A DNA stretch of 64,000 nt, taken from Blasia pusilla. Lineage: Eukaryota; Marchantiophyta; Marchantiopsida; Blasiales. Made by a program: the position numbers and the translations under genes. Where the stretch lies: contig CM114271.1 in the NCBI GenBank assembly GCA_050084515.1, forward strand, positions 45,260,001-45,324,000. The letters are read 5' to 3'. The notes below the pieces were generated by a model. It made no database searches and was not told the DNA's origin. It saw only the letters and a program-made list of their open reading frames with translations. Shown piece by piece: positions 22,324 to 35,444 of this stretch (its first letter is position 1; every line of letters starts with the position of its first letter).

Positions 22324-24812
22324 ATTATATCAGGAGATTATAATTTGGACATATCAACAAAGGTAACTCACTTATTTTTTGGGTGGAAAGATCAAAGGAA
22401 GAACTTAGTAAAGTAACTAAATTCCATGGAGATCGATGAAGATCAAGCGGATCAACAACCTAACGCATGACCAAACCCCTATGCTAGCAAAGGTAGATGA
22501 GTATCCTTGTAGGTAGAAATTTATGATATGAGTAGAACATCATAAAGATGTGATGCCATATGTATTGAGAAAATTCTATTTGGAGGTGATCTAAGCGTAT
22601 AGGTTATATACCCTTGTCTTTATGAGTGACACTCTTGGATAGGTTGCTGCTTGTGATGTGTCTTGTGACATATTTTAAGGGCTTTGTTGTTGGTGATGAT
22701 ACTCGGACTTGTAAGACTAAGTGGGATATGTTATACATGGAGGATGTGCTCTTAAGTGAGATGTTGCTCTTATATGATGACACTTGGTTGGATTGGGTAT
22801 GCATGTATAATCCATGTCTTTTTGTGACTTGCTACAAATGAGTTGCTAGAATATACCTCTCATGACGCTCATTTGGAGCTCATCTTCCTTAGATCACATC
22901 CTTGTTGGGATCAGTGGTCTCGTGTAGCTAAGTTGTTGTATTCAAGTTGAGTTATCTTTGGTAAGAATAAGTTAAGATTGATCGGAGATCACACATTCAT
23001 AGTTTATTGCAAATTGTCTCGTATCTCTTATGGTTATTACAATATGCATCATTGAGGGAATGCTCAGCTATATTAAGAGAAAATTTTGTGTTGCCATATT
23101 ACAAATCAACTTTAAATCAAAGATCCTTTTAATTTCTAAGCACATATGTGAAGATCGATTTTATATTAGGATTTGTCCAATCATTCCTATATAGTTGTAC
23201 TAGGGTTTATAGCATATGCAGTCACACAATACACTAGGTAGGAGAGGAGCAGGATGACTTGTGTTTATGTATCTCCGATCGAATCTATAAGTTATTGGAC
23301 CCTTTTCTTCTACAATACTAGATGACGTTGATTAAAAGATTAGGAGATCGTTCTCTCAAGGACGACTTGCTCTACTCCAATGGGTACTTTGTGCATTTTA
23401 GAGGCGCATTCGATGGAATTTTTCTTAGGGTGATATGTGACTTTAGGAAAATACTTTTTGGCAACAACTTCCAATTGGTGTTACATTGATGACAGGTTTT
23501 CATCCGGTTACCAACTCATTAATATGCTAGTTCAAGAGTCTTTTCCCCTAATTGGAAACCCCTCTCTTGGGCCCAAAAGTTCAGATCCCAAAATTTTCTC
23601 GACCCAAAAATAGAGATGACTCCTAAATATTTGATTCGAGATGCATGCTGCAACGACCCATCGCCTATGGGAGGTATCCCCAAATGAGAGACCCAACTCA
23701 TTGTAATCCTCTTACACGATCCATGTGCACACTACAACCGGATCCCATGGACAACCGCGTGAGTCGCAACGACCGATTTTCATCAAACAGATAACGCAAA
23801 TTGTTTTTCCCCCATCGGCCAACATTTAATCGGAATTTGCAATTAGGAGAATCACCAAGTAGTAGGAAATTCAGCCAAGCTGCTCCTACGGAAAACTCAT
23901 CCCGCACAAGATTGCTGCCCAACCAAGTCACCATTGTGACTAACAATATCGCCAACGCATACTCTCATCGAAACAAGTTCGCCGACAGCTAGAGTTATGG
24001 AGGTTTCATGCGATTTGGCGTTACGAGAAAGGGATGAACTATCCCGCTCGGAGCTACGTAGGGGCCTTTCGAGACCACCAAATATGGTGGACGTGATGTT
24101 GGCCGGCTCTTCTAGAGTTCTTATAACCTGTGGCGGTAGCGACAAGCGAGTTCCGTCACCGGATCTGCCGCGCCGTTACGGAAGGATGGGAGGCAGCCCA
24201 ACTCTGTGAAAGCGATTGGCGCTCCTTTATGAATGAATAATACAAGCGCCGTACAGAAATATGTCCGGAGTCTACGGAAATCCGAGTCCTTCCCTCGGTC
24301 GTCCTCACGGTACATCCGTCCGAAGTAGATCGATGTAGACTAAGCTTCTGTTGACAGAAGAGATGTCGCCGGAAAGAGCTACGGACGGCACTTCGTTTCT
24401 TTCCTTCCTTCCTTCCTCCCTCCCTCCCTCCCAGGGGACCTTAGGGCTGCTCCGTCGTCCCTGAGGAAGGGCGGAAGCATCGTCTCGTCCGGATCACGAG
24501 TAATGTGCCGATGGCTTGAGCGGCTCGCGCATAGTTTAGGTGACTGATTTCTTCTGCTGTGGCTGGGCCTTGTCGATTCGCGCACAGCTTTCGCTGCTGG
24601 CCACTGTCCAATCTTTCATGCAGACTCGTCGTCTCTCTGTTCAAATTTATGTTTCCCTCAAAAATTCTCCGGCATCCCGCTTTCGCACGCCTTTCGCATC
24701 GGCCCACGAAAATGCTGATACTGTCTTCCGCGAAGGACAGATCGAGGGGGATTTAGGAGAGGATAGGACATAAAGAAGAGCTGGCAGGAGGAGGACGAGG
24801 AGCACTAGAAAG
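22324..24812. other. Spacer and upstream region of NEDD1
   Basis: AT-rich until about 23500, then GC content rises toward the NEDD1 start. ORFs on both strands between 23.5 and 24.8 kb match no family I recognise and are probably compositional. The 5' leader of NEDD1 is likely within the last few hundred bases. Confidence 0.45.
24397..24432. repeat. TTCC/CTCC simple repeat
   Basis: A pyrimidine tract of TTCC units passing into CTCC units, about 430 bp upstream of the NEDD1 start codon. Confidence 0.85.
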
Positions 24813-24866
24813 TTGGAGTGCATGGAAAGAACAGGAGGGGAAGTGGAAGCGGGACGAAGTGGTAAA

Positions 24867-27800
24867 ATGGCGGGAGGACAGAGCCTCCTGGCAGCGTGTG
24901 GAGGGGAGACTGTCAAGCTGTTCGATCCCGCAGTGGAGACTGGAGATCCATGCGTATTTCAATACACGCCGGCCCCTGGTTTTCAAGTCAATTGTGCCAG
25001 ATGGAATCACACAAGTATTGTTTTACCCCTCCCTGCTTTTCGTTTTTGGCGCTCGCGCTTCAGAGCATTGTGTGCTTATTCTAGATGAAGCGAAGTGCGC
25101 GCAATTCTTACCTCGTAAGTGACGAAAGTCTGTCATATATTGTCGCGTTCCATCTCATTTGCAATGACGCTACCGTTTGATCCGAAAACCCCCGAGAGTT
25201 TGTGACGCCCTTCCCTATTATTACATCATGAAAGCGGCATCGAGTGGCCCTTACTGTTGCTGAAATGGCATAAAAAGAACAGTTTGGAGCTGAAGGTTTC
25301 TGTAATTAATAGCTGTGATCACCAAAGAAAATGCTGTGACTGGCAGCAGCATACTTTAGGGATTTTTGCCATTAAGCAAGTAGTGTAATGAAGTCCTGCT
25401 TGCACGTTTAAAGTACCTGGTGTGGCCTGCTCATAGAATTTCGGGTGAAACAGACCTAGTTGTTGCCAGTGCTGGTGAAGATAGGAAGATCTCAATGTGG
25501 ATGAAGAATGGCCAGGCAGTGGGAGTTGTTCCTCAACCAGGTGCTGAAGCAGATGACACAATTGATGTAAGTGTGCACATTGGTAGTAATTCACTTGGAT
25601 TTTAGGGTGCTTAGCGGATTTAACAAGTCTTGGCTTATCGAACGAAAACTTATCATCTGAGTCACAGCACGCAAATTGTTGCCATGTAAAGTTTGTCAAA
25701 TCTTCTGTCTGAAATTTCGTCGTATCTGGGAATGAGCACCTGGCAAGAGTTGGGATTGTACTTTGAAGTCAGAATGTAGGTCATGTGACTTGGACCAGTA
25801 AAAGCTGTAAGTTTTTTTTCCAGCCTCAGGCAAGTAAAGGAGGCATCTGAAACTTCAGCCAGCATGGTAGTGTGTGGTCATCAAAATGCTGTTTAATGTT
25901 GTCTGCAGGAATCAATCTTGGCCATCAGCTTCAGTACTAAAGGATCTAGATACCTGGCGTCTGGTGGGACGGGAAAAATCATTCGAGTGTGGGACATGCA
26001 ACGCCGGAGATGCATCAAATGGCTAAAAGGACATACAGATAGTATTACTGGAGTGATGTACAACTGTAGAGATGAGCACCTCGCCTCTGTCAGCATAAGA
26101 GGAGATCTTATTCTGCATAACCTTGCATCAGGCACACGTGCTGCAGAGCTCAAGGATCCTCATGATCAGGTAATAACCTATTTACCCTAGGAGACTCGTC
26201 ATTACTGGGAATATCTCTGCTGAGCGTTTCTGTGCTTATAATCTTGTGGGAGAGTTTAAAACCTACGTGTTTGAGACAAGTCCTCACACCTGATTCCCTA
26301 TTTAATCGGAAGATGCAGTCTTGGAAGATATAGCCGGTAGTTCATCACACTTGCATAATCCAGGTGGCTTTGAACTTCTTATGGGTCCGTCTTTGGCAGG
26401 GAGATGATGGACTGTCTGAATGCCCCTGCTGAGTTTCTTTGGAGCAGGTTCTGAGAGTGTTGGAGTATTCTCGGTTGAGCAGGCATCTTCTGGTGACAGC
26501 GGGAGATGATGGATCTGTGCATATTTGGGATACAACTGCCCGCAGTCCTAAGGCAGGTCATTGCTCTTCAGAGTTCTGATTTTACTACCACATCCGCTAA
26601 CATATTCTTGTTGGAAGAAACCCTATTTGTCTATTCTATATTGTTGTTTAAGGAGATATTTAACATCCCCATAACTTGCCCTTCAGCACATCTGTTATTG
26701 GGGTGTATGAGTATGTGGGAGGAACTCAAAGTTGCTAAAACAAGAATTGTATGGCTTTCTTGACAGGTGTCATGGCTTAAGCAACACACAGCCCCTACTA
26801 CTGGTGTTTGCTTTTCTCCATGCAATGACAAGGTTTGTCTATTTGATATTGAAATTTGTACGTGAGTTATAGTAATAAATCTGCAAACTTTATGCATTGT
26901 AGCCTCATTGGTGAAGATTGGATGCATTTGATGGGACCACTACCTTCGTTTTCTTAGCATGCTTTATTTAATGAGTTGGCAGATGTTGCCTGTATGGAGA
27001 GTAAGTAATGAATTTCAAGAAAGTTAAATGTTATCTCCAAGATACATGCAGCTAACATGTTGGTTGGGCAGATGATTGTCAGTGTTGGTCTCGACAAGAA
27101 GCTTTACACGTATGATTTGGGGATGAGGAAGCCTGTGCACTGTGTTGCATTCGATGCTCCATTCTCGTCAGTCGCATTCAAGGATGATGGCAATACTATT
27201 GCTGCTGGTACCAACAGTGGGCGTGTTGTGTTCTATGATGTTCGTGGAAAGCCTCAGCCATTTACTGTTTTAAGGGCTTACAGTTCATCTGAGGTATGAT
27301 GCAGTCACAGATTGCTGATAATTAGTGGTATATCCACTTCTGAATCTGGAATTCTGTGAAGCCTTGATAAAATGCAGAGCTCATTAGAGATGGATTCACA
27401 CATGCTCAACTGTGTCACAGTAAGGATGTGTGGACCAAAGTTCAAAGGGGTTTTTAGTGTTATAGTTCTTGCAATCAATCAGTTCATTGTTGTAATTGTG
27501 CAGATCTCTGTTACAGTCAATCTTTAATTTTGCTTTACTATGCCTCATCTGCTCTATGCTAATACTTCCTTTCTGTCTAAACCACAGGTTGCATGTGGAA
27601 CTGACTTGTGTGATTGTGCTGTGGACTTCTAGGCTATTGGAAGCTTGAATTGGCAGCGGTCAAATCCCATTGTTGTCATTGAAGGAACATGTTCCAAAGA
27701 AGCTGCATTACTTGGTAATATTGCTGGAGAAGAGTCTGTAATCATGCCAGATCCCCTCCCTACTTCTGGCTTGGGGACCCGTGGTCGCCCCACATCTACC

Positions 27801-30047
27801 TCCATGCCCTCAAAAACTAATGTGGGACGGCTGTCTTACAGTGGGCCAGATCCTCCAACGGGTCCCATTCCTGGCTCTGCAAGTGCATCTGCCAGCGGAC
27901 CTTTGACAAGACCAGAAGGGTCTAGCTTGTCAAACTCACATATATGGACAAATGGCTCTGTATCCAGAATACATAATCCTCGGGGAATAAATTACAGCAC
28001 AAAAGATGACATGGAAGTATTTTCACCCTTGGTGGATGTGCAGCCCATCACACCTTCACTTTCTAGTTTCTGGGATGGTAATGATGACTACAAGAAAGAT
28101 GGTGGTGGTGGTGATGGCGCTCGGAGAGTGGCTTGGAGTCAGTCAGGCATTCGGAAGTTTCCAAGCATTGATGAATCATCAAAGGATGAATCTCGCCTGA
28201 GCATTGAGCGCCGTTCATCACTTCGTCAGGTGGTTTGACATCTAGCTCCAAATTTGATAACTTGGCTTGGAATGCCTAGCACTGGTGCATAAAAAACTGT
28301 TCGTCATTTTCCCTATAAATTTTCCATCTACCTCCTGCAAATCTGGATGATAAACCAGAGAGCAGGCCTTGATGTGTCTCCCTGGTCACCAAATGTACAA
28401 GTCTCCAGCTCTGGACTAAAACTGTCCCTCAAAGTTTTTTGCTGATCCTGATACCTTCTTTGACTGGAGTCTCATCTGGAAAAAACACAATACTCATAAG
28501 GGACATCCTTGGAGACAAAAGGAAAGTGACTTAATAGAGGAAATGTGAGAAAACTCCTTTTGTGCCTATTCTGCAAACCACGTGGCATTTGTTGTATTCG
28601 CTGTTATGCTTCTATTCTAATAGCATCCATCTTGCTAATTGTTCTAGTTGTACACACCAAATGTGCAGGATGATGTCCAGTCCAAAAGTCTGCCTTCATC
28701 ATTGTCGCCAGCATCAGTCACCACGCCTTCATCAGGACTATCTAAGGTTGACAGATCACCATCGGTCACTCCTCCAGAACTCTGGGGTGGAGATACTGGA
28801 TTAGTTGATCGATTTAGGCAGCCTTCAATATCCAGATTTGCTACTTCTTCTTCCTATTCAACTTCTTTAGGACTTTCCTCTGGGCTAATCAATTCTTCTC
28901 GACTTGACTCATATACTACACCTGTTCCAGTGGAGGTTATGTCACCTGAAGCTCCTTTTTCACCGCAATTGGCCCCTCAGAATCTCTTCTTGCCTGTAGA
29001 TTCACTGCCTAGGCTAGTGACCAAGTCTGAACCATCACTATACTCCAGCATCACAGTTCCTCCGAGCCCATCTCCAGTATCAGTTGGTTCTCAGGTTGTT
29101 TCATCACTAGGTATTGAGACTCCACTATTGGACGCCACATTGTCAGCATCTCCAAGACGAAGCATTATACATGGAACTTTGAATCCGCATATGAACTTCA
29201 CCAGAGGAAGTTCCTCACCAGGGCAGAAAAAACCAACAGAGATGAGGGAGGAAAGGTCTGGAACAAACTCCCAAGATGGCAAGGGAGAATTCGAAAATGG
29301 CTTCAGCGCCAGGTTGGATGCAACAACTACAACAGGGGCGTCTTTAGCTGGAATAAATGTGAGAACATCCATCTCCTAGACTTCTTTTTCATCAAGTGTA
29401 TCTGCAACTAACTGCTTTCGTGCTTAGCGTTTGTAGAGTTTCCCCCCTAGAGGCAGAGTGCATTGAGACCAGAGAACTTCACAAATGCCTCATAGAGGAC
29501 AGCCTTTGAATTGTGTTTTGCAGGTACCTCCAATGTCAATGTCGCAACGACATCTAGGACAGGTAGATGGTCAACAAGGCCAAGGGTCAACCTCTTTTGC
29601 ATTGCAGCTGGTGCAGCGAGGACTAGAGGAAAGCTTGGGTGCTGTACAAAGGGCCATACATGAAGATGTTTTAAATCTTCATTTAGAATTGCTACGACAA
29701 TTTCATATTCAGCAGGTAATCTTTCCCAACTTCCAAACTAAATAGAAGAGAGGAATAAGGCTTACCCTAATGTAATGCTCTGATATTTCCAGGTATTGTA
29801 AAATTCTAATAATTTGTTGAAAGAGAAGGAGGCTATTGCAAGCCAAGATACCTGGGATTTAACATCCCGTTCATTGATAAAGACTAAAAAAGTTAGTACT
29901 AACCATGTCTTTGTGGTGTTGTGGCCTTCGTCCGGACAGACTCAAATGACAGGAATGATGGAAGCATTTTTAGCCAAGCAGACCGCTTTGGTAGAAGAGA
30001 TTGAGGCTTTGCGGAGAGAAAATCAACAGCTGCGAGATATGTACTAA
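24867..30047 (+). CDS. NEDD1: NEDD1, WD40 protein recruiting gamma-tubulin complex
   Basis: Ten exons: 24867-25014, 25454-25566, 25909-26169, 26448-26552, 26767-26832, 27072-27293, 27633-28229, 28648-29358, 29524-29715, 29940-30047 (840 aa). The first ~305 residues form WD40 repeats ([59 protein letters not shown] and others). A long Ser/Pro-rich linker follows. The last ~100 residues (exons 9-10) are helical, ending [18 protein letters not shown], and correspond to the region that binds gamma-tubulin complex. In plants NEDD1 localises the complex to spindle and phragmoplast microtubules. Intron 4 has a GC donor (AAG|GCAGGT), because any GT alternative brings a stop. In-frame ATGs at 24813 and 24822 could add 18 or 15 residues; 24867 aligns best with other plants. 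Exon 8 could instead start at 28669. Confidence 0.92.
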
Positions 30048-31698
30048 GTGTTTTCAAACTTATCCCCCCCTATATCATGTGGAGGTTGGGTTAGTCAACC
30101 ATTATACACAAATTGTAGTGTGCTGCGAAGATAGTGTTTGTAGCACCAAGTGAGTTGTACCATAAGATTGTAGGGATCTTCACATCAGATTCTTTAATGA
30201 TACGTGGGTAGTGTCGTTAGTGCCTGGGTAATCTAAAGGTTCATGTCAGAGCAGTGCTTTAGAACAGGATAGTCGATCGTTCTTGTGGTAAATTTTCTCT
30301 TGTAAAGATTTCATACATGGGTCTAGGATTAGATAGAGAAAGAAGGCCTTTCTGTCTAGCTGTGGGTTTTGAACAGAATTGCATTTTTGCAGCTAGCATT
30401 GCCAATTGAGAAGGACATTTGACATAGGCAAAAGAAACCTAGTTTTTAAGTAGCTGGATCAGCTTCTCGTCTATTTACATCATAGCTTTCTTGTGTCGAC
30501 ATGCACTTGATGCCACCCAAGCTTGTTAGATTATTAGATACATTACCTCACAGGTGATTGGGAGTTGACATGGCTGAAAGATTGTTGTAAGCAAGAAAAT
30601 TTAGGCCATTTTATAAATCATGTAAAGGATTGGTGCATATTTCCCTCTAGGGTAGCAGTTACAATGATATGGCTCATGAACTCAAGATGAGGTGAACACA
30701 TTACTCGACCTCCATTGTATCAGACCCTGACGAGGACGTCAAAACCAGTGGGATGTTAGAGCTGAGCGAGGAGTGCGTTAATCTGGGGTGCACGAGATGG
30801 GTGTCGTCTTGCACACAGAGAACCCTCAATTGCCTCCAGATCTTGGATATGCCTTCAGCAGGGATGCTAGGTGTGACCATCCTTACATGAAAATGGAAGC
30901 TGTACAATGGTCATGATGTTCTTTGATCTCCCAGGTTCTCTGCCTTTTCTCTGCCCAAACATAGGTTTTGCTCACCCATAATGCAGATCTTGCACAGATG
31001 TGGACCCTGTGAAAGGATTTGTAAATTTGAATCTCGCACAAGAAGTGTGCATGCCAGATTTTGATCGTCACCATTGGCCTTAATATTACACAAGGTTTTG
31101 GCCACTCACCATTACATGCCAAGGAACATGGAACGCAGCAGGAAAAGCTGCGCGACTCTCCACAGGAATTCTTTCTTTCGTTGGCACCCACGCATCCAAA
31201 AACCACTTCATTGCCCGCAGTCATATGGGGCCGGATGAAGCTTTCTGCGTTGGCCACTTTACCTGTATAGGCATCAGTACCTGAGGCCTTAAACTAAAAG
31301 CGCAGACTAAATGGTGTAAAGGGAGAAGATTCCGAAACAAATTCTCCAAACTGTCTAATGTATACGGATTTGCTTGTCAGTCAACTGGGACTTCATGCAC
31401 GAAAAGCGATAACTGCTAGCACTGAAATTTGATGCAATTGTGTACCTCCATATGGGCGGGCTAAGCCTTCAACATGTATAACGTAATTGCGACTCGAAAA
31501 CTCTGGAAATTCCGGTCCTAGTTAGGACCCGAAACTATTGTTTAGAAGAAGATGAATTCAAATGTGGAAAAGAGTAGGATAACAAAAAATAATGAAAGGT
31601 ATAGATGTCAAGATTTGTGCGTTTATACATACAGTCTCAACACAGTGTAGAGTTTCGACAATATCATTTCATGTATCATCTTTAATGTGTCTCATCTA
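30048..31698. other. NEDD1 3' flank and spacer, no gene seen
   Basis: The first few hundred bases are probably 3' UTR. Minus-strand ORFs (30883-31257 and others) match nothing I recognise. AT-rich repeat-like DNA begins near 31550. Confidence 0.5.
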
Positions 31699-32629
31699 TC
31701 TATATAATAATTGGCGATTAATTGGCGATCAGGTAAGACGACAAGATAACAAGACCATAAGATAAATAGAAAATATTTTGGAATTTTGTTGCCTTAGCTC
31801 CGGATAGAAATAGAACAAAAGAAACTAATAGGAATTTGAATGAAATATAGATTAATTAATTAGTAATTAATTTAATATTATAATGGGTGATTATAAATAT
31901 CAATAGAATATGATAATATGATAAAAAAACCAAAAATTTAGAATTTTTACATCAATTCATATTTGATGGAAAAAAAAATTTTAATGGAAGAGTAGATTTT
32001 GTTTAATTTTTAAGGAAAAAAATTTACTTAGTGTATTGGGATATCAATTAAATTTGAACAGTGAAATGTTATTACTCTTCTAAGATTTTAGAAAATAGAA
32101 ATCATATTTAAATATTTAAAATAAATAGCATGATCATTTTTTGAAATAATTTTAGTAATTCAATTTTTTGGGAAAGGAAAATGAATTTGAATCCAAAAGG
32201 AAAATGATTTTGTTAATTAACATTAGCTAAGATTTCAATTAGTGAATGTTATTTTGATGGGAAGAATGGAAGGGGAAGAATAGTTATTGTTTGAGCATTT
32301 ACGGAGGAGTGAAAGTATTTAGGGGAAACGGGTGTTATTTAAAGATGAAACTTTCTTACTCTTTCAAGATTTAAAAGTGGAAATTATACTTAAATTTTAA
32401 AATTAAATAAAATTTGAAATTTTAAACATTATTTTTTTAAAATATTATTGACACCTATTTTTTAAGGGCCTATTGAGATGTGGTAATTGGAAAAGAAAAA
32501 AAATGTTTCACGTGTTATGGGCATGAAGAAAAAAGTTTGAATTTCTGTGCAGCATCATTAATCCCTTCACTAACAAAAGCTCTTCAAAGACTTTTTTATT
32601 TTCCATACATCACACGGGTACCTTACTAG
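31699..32629 (+). mobile_element. Non-autonomous Helitron-like element, long family, copy 2
   Basis: It starts TCTATATAATAATTGG after A and ends CTAG at 32626-32629 before T. It aligns with 400-1372 along most of its length, with small insertions and deletions. The 3' ATCACACGGGTACCTTA segment is the counterpart of the copy 1 end. No ORF of interest. It lacks the left arm of the 27-bp hairpin seen in copy 1. Confidence 0.7.
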
Positions 32630-32738
32630 TCTTAATTAAATGAAAATATTCAGGGATACATAATGGTATCTACTTACTTTTGTTTAGTGAATGAATCTAT
32701 ATACACCCAACAAATTTAAGTTCTATATCATCTGTACA

Positions 32739-32770
32739 ATTATTATGGGAGAATTATCTCCCATAATAAT
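32739..32770. repeat. Perfect 14-bp palindrome, ATTA loop
   Basis: Arms 32739-32752 and 32757-32770 are exact reverse complements. The arm ATTATTATGGGAGA equals the subterminal start of family I Helitron-like elements, so this looks like two opposed element ends. Confidence 0.8.
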
Positions 32771-34079
32771 CTCAACAACTCTTCATTTACCATATTTGAG
32801 AATACACTCCTCTCATAATATGGTGGAACGTATTTGGAAAAGTCCACATATGAGATTTACATGCAGCAAGAGTGGAAATCCAAAGCTCTTTAAGCCAAAT
32901 AGAATGCACATTAGTATAACCAAATGAATGAATTATTGATGTGACTTTCATAATCTTGTCATTTTATGATTATGAAGCACAATGAGTTGGTCTCTATTGC
33001 GTAAGAAAATTTTCATCATCATATATTGCATAAATTTTAGCACTTGGAAAGCTCTACAAACACTCACACACAAGGTAAGAAATAATAAACTTGTAGTGCC
33101 TTCCTTGTGTTTTCAACTATTAGAATAATTTAAGACTTATAAGTCTCTAGGCATTGATTTCTCTTATGATTATAGTTGACACTTTGCCTTCAAAAGAATA
33201 TAGAAGCTTGTTAAAAATCTCTCTATTCACTTTAAAATTAATATCAACATGTTCATCTTGTATTTTGGGGTCTTAGGAAGTTCTTATTTAAGATCTTAAT
33301 TCTATTTGTAGTTTCATATGGGATTCAAGTTTGGGAGCGGAATATTAAAAATACAAGTTGTGAGCACGTTGATAGGGTACAAAAAGATGTTTCTACATGA
33401 TAAGTTAGGTGTGAGAAACCACACTCCTCATGTTATTATTGTTGCTGAAAGAGGTTGTCTATCCCTTAAGGTGGAACCTCCCTGACGCTTGATGGCTTCT
33501 CGGCTATTACAGAATGTGCAACCAGTTGGGTCTTTGAGACTCAACCCAAGACTTTTCCTTGGAAATCTTGAGGTTGGGAGTGCTTTGGGATGAGCCAAGG
33601 AGGAGTAGAGGTCGGAATCTATGACGATATAAAAGTATAGTTTCTTAATTTACGAACACCTTGCATATGATAACAAGAAAGCGTTTTACAATACAACAGA
33701 GGAAATCTTTAAAAAAAAGTTTTGGCAAATCTGATTATGAGCTTTGACGAGATAACACATGTTTAGTGTATGCACATCATATCGTTAAGGGTGAGAAGAG
33801 TGGTAATACCACCATCTAAATATGGATATCTCAATTGTCATGTTGAAAAAAAATTTAGTTCCACTCCTATAGGAAAACGAGGAAATGAATTTGGATCATA
33901 CACACCCAAATGCTTCACTCCCGCAAACAGATAATCAACACGTGGCCACTTCTAGCATTGGCATAAGTCTTCATGGGATTTGGAGTTAGCGGCGCAGTAG
34001 ACAACCCTAGCTACCAAATTCTCATGGAAGAGTGAGAGTAGCAAATGAGACATTTCCTTCCATTCTTCGAGTGGGTTCC
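32771..34079. other. AT-rich spacer, no gene seen
   Basis: No ORF above about 62 codons and no family recognised. A CTTGAGGTTGGGAGTGCTTTGGGA-like stretch near 33570 has a repeat-like look but was not matched in the window. Confidence 0.5.
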
Positions 34080-34380
34080 TACACACATATAGATTACTAC
34101 ACACATACATCGTTGTTGCCATCCACACATACATAAACACAAGATACCATACTCACTTATGACATCATGTATCAAAGTCTCTCCAAAAATCTCTGCCACA
34201 TCAAATCTCTCACATATACATGCATGTCTCTCTCATGTCAAACGAAACTCATTCTCCTAGTGAGAGGCTCAGGTATCTCACAAGACAAGGAAGACCACAG
34301 TTCCGCTGCCTCATAAAAAAAAGGTTTGATAAAGAGAGAAGAGCTCACCAATTCTCTTTCCTAAGGTGATGTAAATACGT
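34080..34380 (+). repeat. Dispersed repeat, first of a pair 6 kb apart
   Basis: It shares ordered words with 40140-40480 in the same orientation: ACATACATCGTTGT, ATCCACACA, ACACAAGATA, CCAAACTCATTCTC-like and GGTTTGATAAAGAGAGA-like. Moderate identity by eye. It could be an old LTR pair, but no primer-binding site was found. Confidence 0.45.
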
Positions 34381-34995
34381 TGGGATAATTGAACCCCATG
34401 CTATTTGCAACCAATGGTAATACGAGTTTGGAATCCATTCTTTGAGGGAATGGAGTCATGTTTATACTCTCTCATAACTTGCACAATAGATCCCATTGTC
34501 AAAATATGTGTACTTTCAATGACTTATTCATCATCACTCTCAATTACAACCCATAGTAGTTAGTGGAAGTGATCCGTCAACTATATTGAGTATACTACTC
34601 TAAATTAGGCTATGCCAAAAAAAAATTATACTACAAGAAAAAAATTAGCTTATGGGCTTGTGTGATGTTACTTCACTTTACACCAAAGAAATTATGTGGC
34701 AAGGACTATCATTTACGAACTAAATGCTAATCCACAAAGTCTGTATTCTATGGATCATAAATTGATGATACTAAAATGAGAATCATATATCGAACATCCA
34801 CATATGTTGATCATAATTATTTTCCATAAATGTTATCAACCTTGAGTACTACATGCCCATCATTATGTGCACATCATTGGATAAGCTTGTCATTAAGGCC
34901 CTTCAACCCTCACAACTCTCTCTGTTTACGTGCCTCTTGCAAATCCAACTCTGCACCATTAGCCTGTTTCACCACAATGAAGAGGTCAGAATTAT

Positions 34996-35444
34996 CAAGG
35001 TTGCATGGAAACGGACTTGTCCGTCCATGGGATGGACATGCCCAACACGTTCCATGCCCGGATTTTTTTATACTCTGGTCGTCTACATGGGCCTAGGATG
35101 TGTAAACGTGCGCAGGTAGGGCTCAAATAAATAGGCATGCTATGAGTCCTTTCCGGGCCTGCATTGAGCCTGCGCGTGGTTTGCATCGCAATTTCCATGT
35201 GCAAGTCTATCGCAGGCGAGTGTGAGCCATGCGCAAGCTTGGTACCGGCCTCCGTAGGATCGTTACAGCCTATATAAAGGATAGCAAGAATGGGCGATGA
35301 GTTGTTGGATTGGGTGCGGGTTGGACGATCATGGGTCTACATTGCAGACGAGGCACGCCACAAAAGCTCTGCCCCACATGGACATGTCCATCCTAGGGAC
35401 AGATATAAGTCCGTAGACGTGGAATTTTCCTTTGTGCAACCTTG
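34996..35444. mobile_element. MITE-like TIR element, copy B
   Basis: About 449 bp bounded by CAAGGTTGCA and its exact complement TGCAACCTTG. Long imperfect subterminal inverted repeats contain GGACTTGTCC, GTCCATCC and GGGACAGATAT. It matches copy A (3501-3925) in ends and in interior words such as GCATTRAGCC. Locally GC-rich within AT-rich DNA. No transposase; superfamily unknown. Confidence 0.65.

Noticed and set aside
28648-28668. Separate gene starting at 28648
   Set aside because: The frame there begins TTG, not ATG, and continues NEDD1 in phase after a normal acceptor. It is exon 8.
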